Shown piece by piece: positions 34,885 to 43,272 of a stretch of 64,000 nt of DNA. The stretch is taken from assembly GCF_003862485.1 (NCBI RefSeq), contig NZ_RRCM01000001.1:392435-456434 (forward strand). The letters run 5' to 3'. The notes under the pieces were generated by a model, which saw only the letters and a program-made list of their open reading frames with translations, was not told where the DNA came from and did no database searches. Position 1 is the stretch's first letter, and every line of letters begins with the position of its first letter. The translations under genes and the position numbers were made by a program. The stretch comes from Lachnoanaerobaculum orale (GTDB taxonomy: Bacteria; Bacillota; Clostridia; Lachnospirales; Lachnospiraceae).

Positions 34885-35900
34885 AAGTTTTAAGTATAGC
34901 AGTACCTTGCTTTAATTCGGCGGAGTATATGAGAAAGTGCATAGATTCTTTGCTTGTAGGTAAGGATGATGTGGAGATACTTATTGTCAATGACGGTTCA
35001 AATAAGGATGATACGGCCAAGATAGCAGACGAGTATGAGAAGAAGTATCCTACCATATGTAAGGCGATTCACAAGGAAAACGGCGGACACGGTGACGCCG
35101 TTATGTTCGGACTTAGAGCCGCAACAGGTGAGTTTTTCAAGGTGGTTGACTCTGATGACTATCTGGATAAGAAGTCTTTTTTAGAAGTACTCAACAAGTT
35201 AAAAGAGTTTATCAGAGACAAGGAAAATATTGATATGCTGCTTTGTAACTTTGTGTATGACAAGGTGGGAGTAAAGAAGAAAAAAGTAATGACTTACAAG
35301 AGGAATTTACCTGTGAATAAGAAGTTTGAATGGGAGGATATAAAGCCTTTCCATACAGGACAGTATATCCTGATGCACTCTGTAATATACAGAAGAGAGC
35401 TTTTGATTGAGAACGGGCTTGATTTGCCGAAGCATACATTCTATGTTGACAATATCTTTGTATATCAGCCTTTAAAGGCGGTGAAGGATATCTATTATAT
35501 GGATGTCAATCTGTACAGATATTATATAGGCAGAGAAGATCAGTCTGTAAACGAGCAGGTTATGATCGGCAGGATAGACCAGCAGATAAGAGTAACCAAG
35601 CTTATGCTTGACGCCTTCAATCCTTATGATGTTGTCAATAAGAAGCTTAGGAAGTATCTTATAAGCTATCTTGAGATAATGATGGTAATATCTTCAATAC
35701 TTGCCATCCTCTCAAAAGACGAGGAGAATCTGAAAAAGAAAGATGAGCTGTGGAACTATCTTAAAGACCACAACCCGAGACTTTACAGAAGAATAAGGAG
35801 AGGTGCACTGGGTCAGGCTATGAACCTTCCGGGCAAGGTCGGAAGAAGTATTGCAGTAGCAGGATATAGAATAGCCAATAAACTTTACGGATTTAACTAA
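34881..35900 (+). CDS. Family 2 glycosyltransferase
   Basis: 339 residues. GT-A fold with SIAVPCFNSAEYMRKCIDSLL at the start, LIVNDGSNKDDT, acceptor-side ENGGHGDAVMFGL and the metal-binding VVDSDDYLD. Probably cytoplasmic, adding a sugar to a lipid or wall precursor. Starts within the last codon of the CPBP gene, so the two are coupled. Confidence 0.9.
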   Translation: MKVLSIAVPCFNSAEYMRKCIDSLLVGKDDVEILIVNDGSNKDDTAKIADEYEKKYPTICKAIHKENGGHGDAVMFGLRAATGEFFKVVDSDDYLDKKSFLEVLNKLKEFIRDKENIDMLLCNFVYDKVGVKKKKVMTYKRNLPVNKKFEWEDIKPFHTGQYILMHSVIYRRELLIENGLDLPKHTFYVDNIFVYQPLKAVKDIYYMDVNLYRYYIGREDQSVNEQVMIGRIDQQIRVTKLMLDAFNPYDVVNKKLRKYLISYLEIMMVISSILAILSKDEENLKKKDELWNYLKDHNPRLYRRIRRGALGQAMNLPGKVGRSIAVAGYRIANKLYGFN

Positions 35901-35956
35901 GCGTTTATAGGGGCTTGCAGGGTGTAGAAAAAACTTAAAAAAATTTAAAATAATGC

Positions 35957-35985
35957 TTGACATATAGTGGGATTTTTTATATACT
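35957..35985 (+). promoter_or_regulatory. tRNA operon promoter
   Basis: TTGACA 35957-35962 and TATACT 35980-35985, 17-base spacer, 20 bases before tRNA-Val. Confidence 0.85.
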
Positions 35986-36005
35986 TACAGAGCGTTGAAC
36001 GCGAC

Positions 36006-36078
36006 GGGATCTTAGCTCAGCTGGGAGAGCATCTGCCTTACAAGCAGAGGGTCACAGGTTCGAGCCCTGTAGGTCCCA
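36006..36078 (+). tRNA. tRNA-Val (anticodon TAC)
   Basis: 73 bases with full cloverleaf: acceptor GGGATCT/AGGTCCC, D arm TAGCTCAGCTGGGAGAGCA, anticodon stem TCTGC/GCAGA around loop CTTACAA (anticodon 36039-36041), T arm with GGTTCGAGCC. CCA is not encoded. Confidence 0.97.
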
Positions 36079-36109
36079 TTTTTTCATGCAAAGCATGAAT
36101 TTAATATAT

Positions 36110-36183
36110 GGCGATGTAGCTCAGTTGGCTAGAGCATACGGTTCATACCCGTAGTGTCGAGAGTTCGAATCTCCCCATCGCTA
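36110..36183 (+). tRNA. tRNA-Met (anticodon CAT)
   Basis: 74 bases: acceptor GGCGATG/CATCGCT (first pair G-T), D arm TAGCTCAGTTGGCTAGAGCA, anticodon stem TACGG/CCGTA around loop TTCATAC (36144-36146), T arm AGTTCGAATCT. Paired first base argues for elongator Met rather than initiator; a tRNA-Ile with modified CAT cannot be fully excluded. Confidence 0.92.
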
Positions 36184-36198
36184 TTTTTTCCATTTTGT

Positions 36199-36227
36199 CC
36201 CGACCTATTGTCGGGGCCTTTTTTTAT
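36199..36227 (+). terminator. tRNA operon terminator
   Basis: CCCGAC / GTCGGG, 5-base loop, followed by a long T run. Confidence 0.88.
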
Positions 36228-36246
36228 AAATTTTAATATTATGAAA

Positions 36247-36288
36247 AAGCCGACCTATAACATCATATTATAAGCCGGCTTATTTTTT
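36247..36288 (-). terminator. uxaC terminator
   Basis: AAGCCG and CGGCTT arms with inner TATAA/TTATA pairing; A run on one side and T run on the other, so it can end minus-strand transcription from uxaC and back up the tRNA terminator. Confidence 0.7.
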
Positions 36289-36292
36289 TAAA

Positions 36293-37705
36293 TTACTTTA
36301 TCTCAAAACCGAAGTATCTTACTGCATTGTTAAATGAGATATTTTCTACAAGTTCCTTAAGTGCCTTGTCATCATTAGGATATTGTCCGCTCTCTACCCA
36401 CTCGCCTACAAGCTGGCAAAGTATTCTTCTGAAGTAATCATGTCTGGTATATGAGAGGAATGAACGGGAGTCTGTAAGCATACCGTTGAAGTTACCGAAA
36501 CATCCGAGAGCCGCAAGTGATTTCATCTGAGCTCTCATTCCCTCATAGTGATCGTTGAACCACCAAGCCGAACCCTGTTGAACCTTGCCTACAGCGCTTG
36601 AGTCCTGGAAACATCCTATGATTGTACCGATAGCGGCATCATCATTAGGATTCAGAGAGTAAAGGATTACCTTCGGAAGCTCATCTGTTAAAGTGAGAGC
36701 GTCCAAAAAGTTTGCAAGCTGATCTGCCGGAGCATATCCGCTGATAGAATCAAAGCCTGTATCAGGACCTAGCTTGTCAAACATCGCGGTATTGTTGTTT
36801 CTCTTACAACCGAAGTGTAGCTGCATTACCCAGTTAAGCCTGTGGTACTCTCTGCCAAGGAAAAGAAGAAGAGCGGTCTTATACTGATACTGTTCTGTAA
36901 GACTTATATCATCACCTGCAAGCTTCTTTTTCATTATTGCATCAATGGCGGCGTCATCAGCCGGGTAGTAATATACAAAGTCAACGCCGTGGTCTGAAAC
37001 CGAGCAGCCGTTTTCGTTGAAGAAATCAAGTCTGTTTTTAAGAGCAAGCTTCAGACTTTCAAAGTCTTTTACAGATACACCGCTGACGCTTGAAAGCTTT
37101 TGTATATACTCATTGTAGTCTGTCTTTTCGATATTTGTAGCCTTATCAGGTCTCCAGGCAGGAAGTACACTAAATCCTAAATCGACTACTTCTCTAAGCT
37201 TGATATGCCACTCAAGAGAGTCTATAGGGTCGTCGGTTGTGCATATAACTTTTACATTTGAGCTTCTTATGATATTTCTTACGCTGAGTTCATCACTTGA
37301 GAGCTTTTCCTTTGTAAGGTTCCAAACTTCATCTGCGGTCTCAGGGCATAAATGACCTGTGTAGCCGAAGTATTTTTGCAGCTCAAGATGTGACCAGCTG
37401 TAGAGAGGATTACCTATAAGCTTAGGCATAGTGGCAGCCCATGCGTCAAACTTCTCTCTATCGGTAGATTCATTTCCGGTTATAAGCTTTTCAGGCACAC
37501 CGTTTGATCTGATCTGACGCCATTTGTAGTGGTCACCTCCAAGCCAAACCTGTGTGATATTGTCAAATTTTTTGTCTTCATATATTTCCTGCGGATTGAT
37601 ATGACAGTGATAGTCAACTATCGGCATCTTTTCTGCGTAGTCATGATAAAGATGTTTTGCTGTTTTTGTATCAAGTAAAAAATCCTGATCCATAAAATTT
37701 TTCAT
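36293..37705 (-). CDS. uxaC: Glucuronate isomerase
   Basis: 470 residues. Isomerises glucuronate to fructuronate and galacturonate to tagaturonate. Family landmarks: metal-binding VDYHCHINPQEI, LGGDHYKWRQIRSNGV, TTDDPIDSLEWH, LHFGCKRNNN and TDSRSFLSYTRHDYFRRILC. I chose ATG 37705 because AAGGAGG stands directly upstream (minus strand), placing it about 90 bases after the LacI-type regulator in a two-gene leftward unit. The next enzymes of the route are encoded divergently. Confidence 0.95.
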   Translation of the reverse strand: MKNFMDQDFLLDTKTAKHLYHDYAEKMPIVDYHCHINPQEIYEDKKFDNITQVWLGGDHYKWRQIRSNGVPEKLITGNESTDREKFDAWAATMPKLIGNPLYSWSHLELQKYFGYTGHLCPETADEVWNLTKEKLSSDELSVRNIIRSSNVKVICTTDDPIDSLEWHIKLREVVDLGFSVLPAWRPDKATNIEKTDYNEYIQKLSSVSGVSVKDFESLKLALKNRLDFFNENGCSVSDHGVDFVYYYPADDAAIDAIMKKKLAGDDISLTEQYQYKTALLLFLGREYHRLNWVMQLHFGCKRNNNTAMFDKLGPDTGFDSISGYAPADQLANFLDALTLTDELPKVILYSLNPNDDAAIGTIIGCFQDSSAVGKVQQGSAWWFNDHYEGMRAQMKSLAALGCFGNFNGMLTDSRSFLSYTRHDYFRRILCQLVGEWVESGQYPNDDKALKELVENISFNNAVRYFGFEIK

Positions 37706-37797
37706 GTTAACCTCCTTAGCCAAACGGCTGTATAAAGTAAAATTTATAAATAACTACATACAGTAGCCATATATCAATAAGTCTGCTTAGAAAAATT

Positions 37798-38799
37798 CTA
37801 AGCCTTAAAAGTATCTCTTTCAATAATCACAGGCTCAAATACTCTGATATTTTCAGGCGTTTGCCCGTCAAATACCTCTAAAAGAGTATTTACACTGTGA
37901 CTGCAAAGATCAAAGAGCCTTGAGTCTACAGTGGTAAGTTCAGGGTATGAGACCTTTGAAAAAATCGAATTATCATATCCTATTATAGACAAGTCTTCAG
38001 GTACAGAAATATTATTTTGCTTTGCAAACTTCAGTGTAATCATTGCCAAGAAATCATCACTTGCAATTATACCGTCGGGGATAAAATTCTCCTCACTGAA
38101 TTTAAAAAGTGCCGACAGAATACACTCTATATCGTTTTCCGTACATAAAAGATCGGCAAAAAGGGTACCTGAATGTTCGTACTCTTTACATACATTCATA
38201 AATCCGTCAAGTTTTCTTTTGGCGGACTGCGATGTGGAGTTATAAAGAAAAAGCAGTTTTCTTTTTCCGGCTTTGTATAACATATTTGCACATTTTTTTG
38301 TGGCGTTAAAGTCGTCATAGTATGAGCAATATATGTTCTCACCTTTTAAAGAGCCGTTTATCAAAAGTATTGGCAGGGATTTTGCAGTGTTTTTTATAAG
38401 ATTTTTGTTATCTCTTGAAGATATGTATTTTGAGCCAATCATAATGACGGCATCCACACTTTTTGAGATAAGTATATCCATATATTTTTTCAGATTCTTC
38501 GTATCATAGCCGCTGCAACATAAAAGTGAGTCGTAACCGTTTTTACGAAGCATTTTTTCAAAGCAGGACAATGCTCCGGCTACATAGATATCTGAAGGGT
38601 CTGAGCAAAGTATACCTATAGTCTTCATAGTATTAAGTCCAAGCCCTCTTGCAAAGACATTAGGAGTAAAACCAAGCTCATCCACTATATCCAAAACCTT
38701 TTTCCTTGTTTTCTCACTTACCTTAGGGCTGTTGTTGATGACTCTTGAAACCGTGGCTATAGAGACATTTGCCCTGTTTGCAATATCATATATATTCAT
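37798..38799 (-). CDS. LacI-family transcriptional regulator
   Basis: 333 residues. N-terminal HTH MNIYDIANRANVSIATVSRVINNSPKVSEKTRKKV, hinge with NVFARGLG, then a periplasmic-binding-type effector domain. Adjacent to uxaC and divergent from uxaA, so a uronate or pathway intermediate is the likely inducer. TGTAAACGCTTACA in the divergent region is a fitting operator. Confidence 0.92.
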   Translation of the reverse strand: MNIYDIANRANVSIATVSRVINNSPKVSEKTRKKVLDIVDELGFTPNVFARGLGLNTMKTIGILCSDPSDIYVAGALSCFEKMLRKNGYDSLLCCSGYDTKNLKKYMDILISKSVDAVIMIGSKYISSRDNKNLIKNTAKSLPILLINGSLKGENIYCSYYDDFNATKKCANMLYKAGKRKLLFLYNSTSQSAKRKLDGFMNVCKEYEHSGTLFADLLCTENDIECILSALFKFSEENFIPDGIIASDDFLAMITLKFAKQNNISVPEDLSIIGYDNSIFSKVSYPELTTVDSRLFDLCSHSVNTLLEVFDGQTPENIRVFEPVIIERDTFKA

Positions 38800-38827
38800 A
38801 ATCCTCCAAGACCGTACAGTAAAGTCT

Positions 38828-38861
38828 GTAAAAGTATAAATTCACAGCTTTTACTATACAA
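38828..38861 (-). promoter_or_regulatory. Leftward promoter of lacI-uxaC
   Basis: On the minus strand TTGTAT (38861-38856) and TATACT (38838-38833), 17-base spacer. GTAAAAG (38828-38834) and CTTTTAC (38848-38854) form an inverted repeat around the spacer and -10, a possible repressor site. Confidence 0.6.
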
Positions 38862-38874
38862 GCATATCTGCGTC

Positions 38875-38923
38875 TTGACAAGCTGTAAAAATCCCTTGTA
38901 TAATGCGATTGTAAACGCTTACA
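38875..38923 (+). promoter_or_regulatory. Rightward promoter of uxaA operon with cre/LacI operator
   Basis: TTGACA 38875-38880 and TATAAT 38899-38904, 18-base spacer. TGTAAACGCTTACA (38910-38923) follows at the start point. It matches the cre consensus TGWAARCGYTWNCA at every position and is also the type of site used by LacI-family regulators, so either CcpA or the neighbouring regulator may bind. Confidence 0.8.
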
Positions 38924-38965
38924 TTTATTATAAGCTTAATACTGAAATTTGGCAAGGAGTAAGAG

Positions 38966-40444
38966 ATGGATTATATCAAAATCAATGATTCGGATAATGT
39001 ATGTGTGGCACTGAATGCATTGAAGGCCGGAGAAAAAATCACTATAGGGAATGAAAGTGTGGTGACAAACAGTGATATTCCGGCAGGGCATAAGGTGGCA
39101 TTAAAGGATATAGGTGCAGGTGAAGATATTATCAAGTACGGAAACAGAATAGGTCTGGCAAAAGAAGATATAAAGGCCGGAGACCATGTACATACCCACA
39201 ATATAAAGACGGCTCTTGGAGATCTTTTGGAATACAAGTATGTTCCGAAGATAAAGGAGATAAAAGAGACGTCCCATGAGAGCTTTATGGGATTTAGGAG
39301 AGCGAACGGCAAGGTGGGAGTAAGAAATGAGATATGGATTATTCCTACTGTGGGCTGTGTCAACAATATAGCACAGGCCATTGAAAGAAGAGCAAAGTCT
39401 CTTATAAAGGGTAGCGTTGAGGATGTTATAGCGTTTGTACATCCTTACGGTTGCTCACAGATGGGAGACGATCAGGAAAATACAAGAAAGATTCTTGCAG
39501 ATATGATAAATCATCCTAATGCCGGAGGTGTGCTTGTGCTTGGACTTGGTTGTGAAAACTCAAATATTCCTGTGTTGAAGGACTATCTTGGAGATATAGA
39601 TGAAAGCAGGGTAAAGTTCCTTATCTCACAAGAGGTGGAAGATGAGATAGAAACAGGAATTTCACTTGTAGAAGAACTTATAAACAATATAGCCGATGAA
39701 AAGAGAGAAGAAATAGATGCAAGCGAGCTTATTATCGGGATGAAATGCGGAGGTTCGGATGGACTTTCAGGTATCACGGCAAATCCTATAGTCGGAGAGT
39801 TCTCCGATATCCTTATTTCAAAGGGCGGAAGTACAATACTTACAGAAGTACCTGAGATGTTCGGAGCTGAGACACTTCTTATGGAGAGGTGTAAGGACAG
39901 AGAGACTTTTGAAAAGACTGTGGCTCTTATAAATGATTTTAAGATGTATTTTAAAAATCATAATCAGACTATATATGAAAATCCTTCTCCGGGAAATAAG
40001 GCGGGCGGTATATCAACACTTGAGGACAAGTCACTCGGATGTACACAGAAGTCGGGAAGTGCCAAGGTGGTTGATGTGCTTTCTTATGGCGAAACTTTAA
40101 AGACAAAGGGCTTAAATTTGCTCTCTTCACCGGGAAATGACCTTGTTGCGGCTACAGCTCTTGCAATGAGCGGTGCACATATAGTATTATTCACCACAGG
40201 AAGAGGAACACCATTTGCATCACCTGTGCCGACTTTAAAGATTGCCACCAATTCAAGACTGGCAAAGGCTAAGGGAAACTGGATTGACTTTAATGCTGGC
40301 AGGATGATAGAAGATAAGTCAAAGGACGAGTTGGCAAACGATTTATTCAAATTGGTATTGGAGGTTGCAAGTGGTAAGAAGGTGAAGTCTGAAATCGCAG
40401 GATTCCATGACTTTGCAATCTTTAAACAGGGAGTAACGCTTTAA
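38966..40444 (+). CDS. uxaA: Altronate dehydratase
   Basis: 492 residues, the full-length form with N-terminal SAF domain (about 1-90, ending HVHTHNIKTALGD) and the large UxaA C-terminal domain (GFRRANGKVGVRNEIWIIPTVGCVNN, HPYGCSQMGDDQENT, GLGCENSNIP, MKCGGSDGLSGITANP, FTTGRGTP). Converts D-altronate to 2-keto-3-deoxygluconate. Ribosome site AAGGAG. First gene of the uxaA-iclR-kdgA-kdgK group; stop overlaps the next start (TAATG). Confidence 0.95.
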   Translation: MDYIKINDSDNVCVALNALKAGEKITIGNESVVTNSDIPAGHKVALKDIGAGEDIIKYGNRIGLAKEDIKAGDHVHTHNIKTALGDLLEYKYVPKIKEIKETSHESFMGFRRANGKVGVRNEIWIIPTVGCVNNIAQAIERRAKSLIKGSVEDVIAFVHPYGCSQMGDDQENTRKILADMINHPNAGGVLVLGLGCENSNIPVLKDYLGDIDESRVKFLISQEVEDEIETGISLVEELINNIADEKREEIDASELIIGMKCGGSDGLSGITANPIVGEFSDILISKGGSTILTEVPEMFGAETLLMERCKDRETFEKTVALINDFKMYFKNHNQTIYENPSPGNKAGGISTLEDKSLGCTQKSGSAKVVDVLSYGETLKTKGLNLLSSPGNDLVAATALAMSGAHIVLFTTGRGTPFASPVPTLKIATNSRLAKAKGNWIDFNAGRMIEDKSKDELANDLFKLVLEVASGKKVKSEIAGFHDFAIFKQGVTL

Positions 40445-41199
40445 TGAAAATAAATCGCACAACAGAAAGAAGTGTAAAGATACTTGAGCTTGTAGCCAAG
40501 GCAAATGACGGACTTGATATGGATGAAATCTGTGAGAAGCTCGCTATACCGAGGACGAGTTGCTATGATATTTTGGTGACTTTGGTACATATGGGAATGC
40601 TTGAGGTAAGTACAGGTACAAAGAGAAACTATAAGATAGGATTGAATGCATACAGGATCGGAATGAGCTATACAAATAACAGAAATATATCTGAGATTAT
40701 AGATCCTGCACTGAAGGAGCTGTCAAAAGAACTGAAAAAGACCTGTTTTTTCGGAGTATTGGAAGGGACAAAAATTGTGTATATATCAAAGTTTGAACCT
40801 GAGAATCCGATAATAACCACAGCCACCATAGGAACAAGAAATCCGGTGTACAGCACTTCTTTGGGTAAGGCGATATTAAGCACAATGAGTGATGAACAAA
40901 TAAGGGAGATAACAAAAGACATCGAGTTTAAGCAGGCTACAAGATTTACACTTAAAGGCGTGGATGAGCTGATTGAAAACATAAATATTGTAAGGAGCAG
41001 AGGTTTTGCACTTGATGAGAGAGAGGTGGAAGAGCATATGGAATGTGTCGGAGTACCTGTCTTCAATGAAAAAAGAGAGTGCATAGGTGCCATATCGGCG
41101 TCAAGTCTTTACAGAAAAGATGAGGACTATATTGCTCTTGGAAATACACTGAAAGAAAGAGCTTTTAAAATATCAAAATCTTTAGGCTATATGCCTTGA
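40444..41199 (+). CDS. IclR-family regulator (KdgR-type)
   Basis: 251 residues. Winged helix at the N-terminus (RSVKILELVAKANDGLDMDEICEKLAIPRTSCYDILVTL) and an IclR effector domain (GTRNPVYSTSLGKAILS, RSRGFALDEREVEEHMECVGVPVFN). In this setting it probably senses 2-keto-3-deoxygluconate, as KdgR does. A perfect palindrome just downstream at 41250-41265, ahead of kdgA, is its likely site. Confidence 0.88.
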   Translation: MKINRTTERSVKILELVAKANDGLDMDEICEKLAIPRTSCYDILVTLVHMGMLEVSTGTKRNYKIGLNAYRIGMSYTNNRNISEIIDPALKELSKELKKTCFFGVLEGTKIVYISKFEPENPIITTATIGTRNPVYSTSLGKAILSTMSDEQIREITKDIEFKQATRFTLKGVDELIENINIVRSRGFALDEREVEEHMECVGVPVFNEKRECIGAISASSLYRKDEDYIALGNTLKERAFKISKSLGYMP

Positions 41200-41244
41200 C
41201 AAGACTTGGAAAGTTAATTACAATCAAATTATCGCAAATATGAA

Positions 41245-41273
41245 TACAGATTCGTATATACGAATAATATAAA
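41245..41273 (+). promoter_or_regulatory. kdgA promoter region with perfect 16-bp palindrome
   Basis: ATTCGTATATACGAAT at 41250-41265 is a perfect palindrome. It fills the spacer between a weak -35 candidate TACAGA (41245-41250) and TATAAA (41268-41273). Binding of the IclR protein there would directly control kdgA-kdgK. Confidence 0.65.
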
Positions 41274-41305
41274 ATTGTAAAAGTTATATTATTATGGAGG
41301 TTGAA

Positions 41306-41956
41306 ATGAGAAAAGAACAGGTTCTTACAAGAATGAAAGAAGATTGTTTGGTTGCCGTTGTTCGCGCGAAGAACAAGGAGCAGGGCGAGAAGGTAATAGA
41401 TGCTATAGTTGCAGGCGGCATCAATTTTATCGAGATTACAATGACTATGGATGAGGGCAATCCTGTAGAGTTCATACAGTTTATGGCTGATAAGTACAGA
41501 AATAACGACAAGGTGGTTATAGGTGCAGGTACCGTGCTTGACCCTGAGACGGCAAGAGCGGTAATCCTTGCAGGTGCAAACTATGTGGTAAGTCCGGGAC
41601 TTAACGTAGAGACAATCAAGCTCTGCAACAGATACAGAATTCCTATGCTTCCGGGTGTTATGTCACCTACAGAGGCTATTACAGCACTTGAAGCAGGATG
41701 CGATATTATAAAGGTATTCCCGGGAAATGTTGTAGGACCGGGTGCAATAAGCTCATTTAAGGGACCTCTTCCACAGGGAGATTTCATGCCGAGCGGCGGT
41801 GTGGACGTTGACAATGTAGACAAGTGGATTAAGGCGGGTGCTTGTGCGGTAGGTACAGGTTCATCGCTTACAAAGGGAGCAAAAACAGGAGACTTTGCGG
41901 CGGTAACTGCAAAGGCAAGAGAGTTCGTAGAGGCTGTAGCGGCAGCAAGAAAATAG
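41306..41956 (+). CDS. kdgA: KDPG aldolase
   Basis: 216 residues from ATG 41306; the ATG at 41294 contains the ribosome site GGAGG itself and is rejected. Cleaves 2-keto-3-deoxy-6-phosphogluconate to pyruvate and glyceraldehyde 3-phosphate. VAVVRAKN, GINFIEITMTM, GAGTVLDPETA and the Schiff-base lysine in CDIIKVFPGNVVG identify class I KDPG/KHG aldolases. Directly before kdgK. Confidence 0.95.
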   Translation: MRKEQVLTRMKEDCLVAVVRAKNKEQGEKVIDAIVAGGINFIEITMTMDEGNPVEFIQFMADKYRNNDKVVIGAGTVLDPETARAVILAGANYVVSPGLNVETIKLCNRYRIPMLPGVMSPTEAITALEAGCDIIKVFPGNVVGPGAISSFKGPLPQGDFMPSGGVDVDNVDKWIKAGACAVGTGSSLTKGAKTGDFAAVTAKAREFVEAVAAARK

Positions 41957-41969
41957 TATTGGAGAAATT

Positions 41970-43001
41970 ATGGCAAAGATAGTTACAATGGGAGAGATAA
42001 TGCTCAGATTATCAACTCCGAACAATGAGAAGTTTATTCAGGCGGATGAGTTCGATATCAACTATGGAGGCGGTGAGGCAAATGTTGCCGTTTCACTTGC
42101 AAACTATGGACATGAAGCGGATTTTGTAAGTGCGTTACCTAAGAATCCTATAGGTGATGCGGCTATTGCAACTCTTCGCAAGTATAATGTAGGAACGAAG
42201 CATATATCAAGAAGCGGTGAGAGAGTGGGTATCTACTTCCTTGAAACAGGTTCAGCGATGAGAGCTTCAAATGTAGTATATGACAGAGCACATTCTTCTA
42301 TTTCTACAGCTAAGGTGGATGAATTTGACTTTGATGAGATTTTCAAAGATGCGGATTGGTTCCATTTTACAGGTATTACACCTGCAGTTTCAGACAGTGC
42401 GGCAGAGCTTACAGAGGCTGCTCTTAAGGCTGCCAAGAAGGCCGGAGTTACAGTATCTGTAGACCTAAACTTCAGGAAGAAACTCTGGTCATCAGAGAAA
42501 GCAAAGAAAATAATGACAAATCTTATGCAGTATGTAGATGTATGTATCGGTAATGAAGAGGACGCCGAGAAGGTTCTCGGATTTAAGCCGGGCAACACAG
42601 ATGTTACAGCAGGAGAACTTGAGCTTAACGGATATGTGGATATCTTCAATCAGATGTGTGATCAGTTTAAGTTTAAATATGTTATAAGCTCACTTCGTGA
42701 GAGCTTCTCAGCTTCTAACAATGACTGGTCTGCTTGTATCATGGACGGAAGCACAAGAGAGTTCTATCACTCAAAGAAATACCATGTAACTCCGATCGTA
42801 GACAGAGTCGGCGGCGGTGATTCATTTGCAGCAGGAGTTATCTGCGGACTTTGCGATAAGAAAGACTTTAAGTCGGCACTTGAATTTGCTGTAGCGGCTT
42901 CAGCACTTAAGCATACAATCCCGGGAGATTTCAACCTTGTAACAAGAGAAGATGTTGAGAGCCTTGCAGGCGGAGACGGCTCGGGTAGAGTACAAAGATA
43001 A
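41970..43001 (+). CDS. kdgK: 2-keto-3-deoxygluconate kinase
   Basis: 343 residues, PfkB/ribokinase family. GEIMLRLSTP and INYGGGEANVAVSLA at the start, VDLNFRKKLW in the middle, and the anion-hole/catalytic motif DRVGGGDSFAAG near residue 275. Phosphorylates KDG to KDPG for the aldolase encoded 13 bases upstream. Last gene of the hexuronate group; terminator at 43033. Confidence 0.95.
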   Translation: MAKIVTMGEIMLRLSTPNNEKFIQADEFDINYGGGEANVAVSLANYGHEADFVSALPKNPIGDAAIATLRKYNVGTKHISRSGERVGIYFLETGSAMRASNVVYDRAHSSISTAKVDEFDFDEIFKDADWFHFTGITPAVSDSAAELTEAALKAAKKAGVTVSVDLNFRKKLWSSEKAKKIMTNLMQYVDVCIGNEEDAEKVLGFKPGNTDVTAGELELNGYVDIFNQMCDQFKFKYVISSLRESFSASNNDWSACIMDGSTREFYHSKKYHVTPIVDRVGGGDSFAAGVICGLCDKKDFKSALEFAVAASALKHTIPGDFNLVTREDVESLAGGDGSGRVQR

Positions 43002-43032
43002 TCAAAGTTTATATGTATTTTCCTATAAAAAG

Positions 43033-43060
43033 GAGTCGGCGAGTTGCCGGCTCTGTTTTT
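43033..43060 (+). terminator. Hexuronate operon terminator
   Basis: GAGTCGGC and GCCGGCTC (one G-T) around a 5-base loop, then T run. Confidence 0.9.
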
Positions 43061-43082
43061 ATTGGATCTTTCTCTTTTTTAG

Positions 43083-43098
43083 TGTCACTTCTGTGACA
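43083..43098. promoter_or_regulatory. Palindrome TGTCAC-TTCT-GTGACA
   Basis: Perfect 6-bp dyad about 175 bases before the WYL regulator gene. A related dyad, TGACA-AATGG-TGTCA, lies at 44170-44184 before the GyrI-like gene. Both may be sites of the YafY-type regulator. Confidence 0.5.
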
Positions 43099-43272
43099 TA
43101 TATTCATGTTGAATAACTATATTCCCTACAGTTTCAGTATTACTTAATGATGATTAGATAATCAATGGAGAAGTGGTTAGAGTATATCTTCGGAGGATTA
43201 AGAGTTTTTATGAAAATATGACAATGTATGTCCGGTTATTGTGATATAATAATTATAGGAGATGTTAAGACG

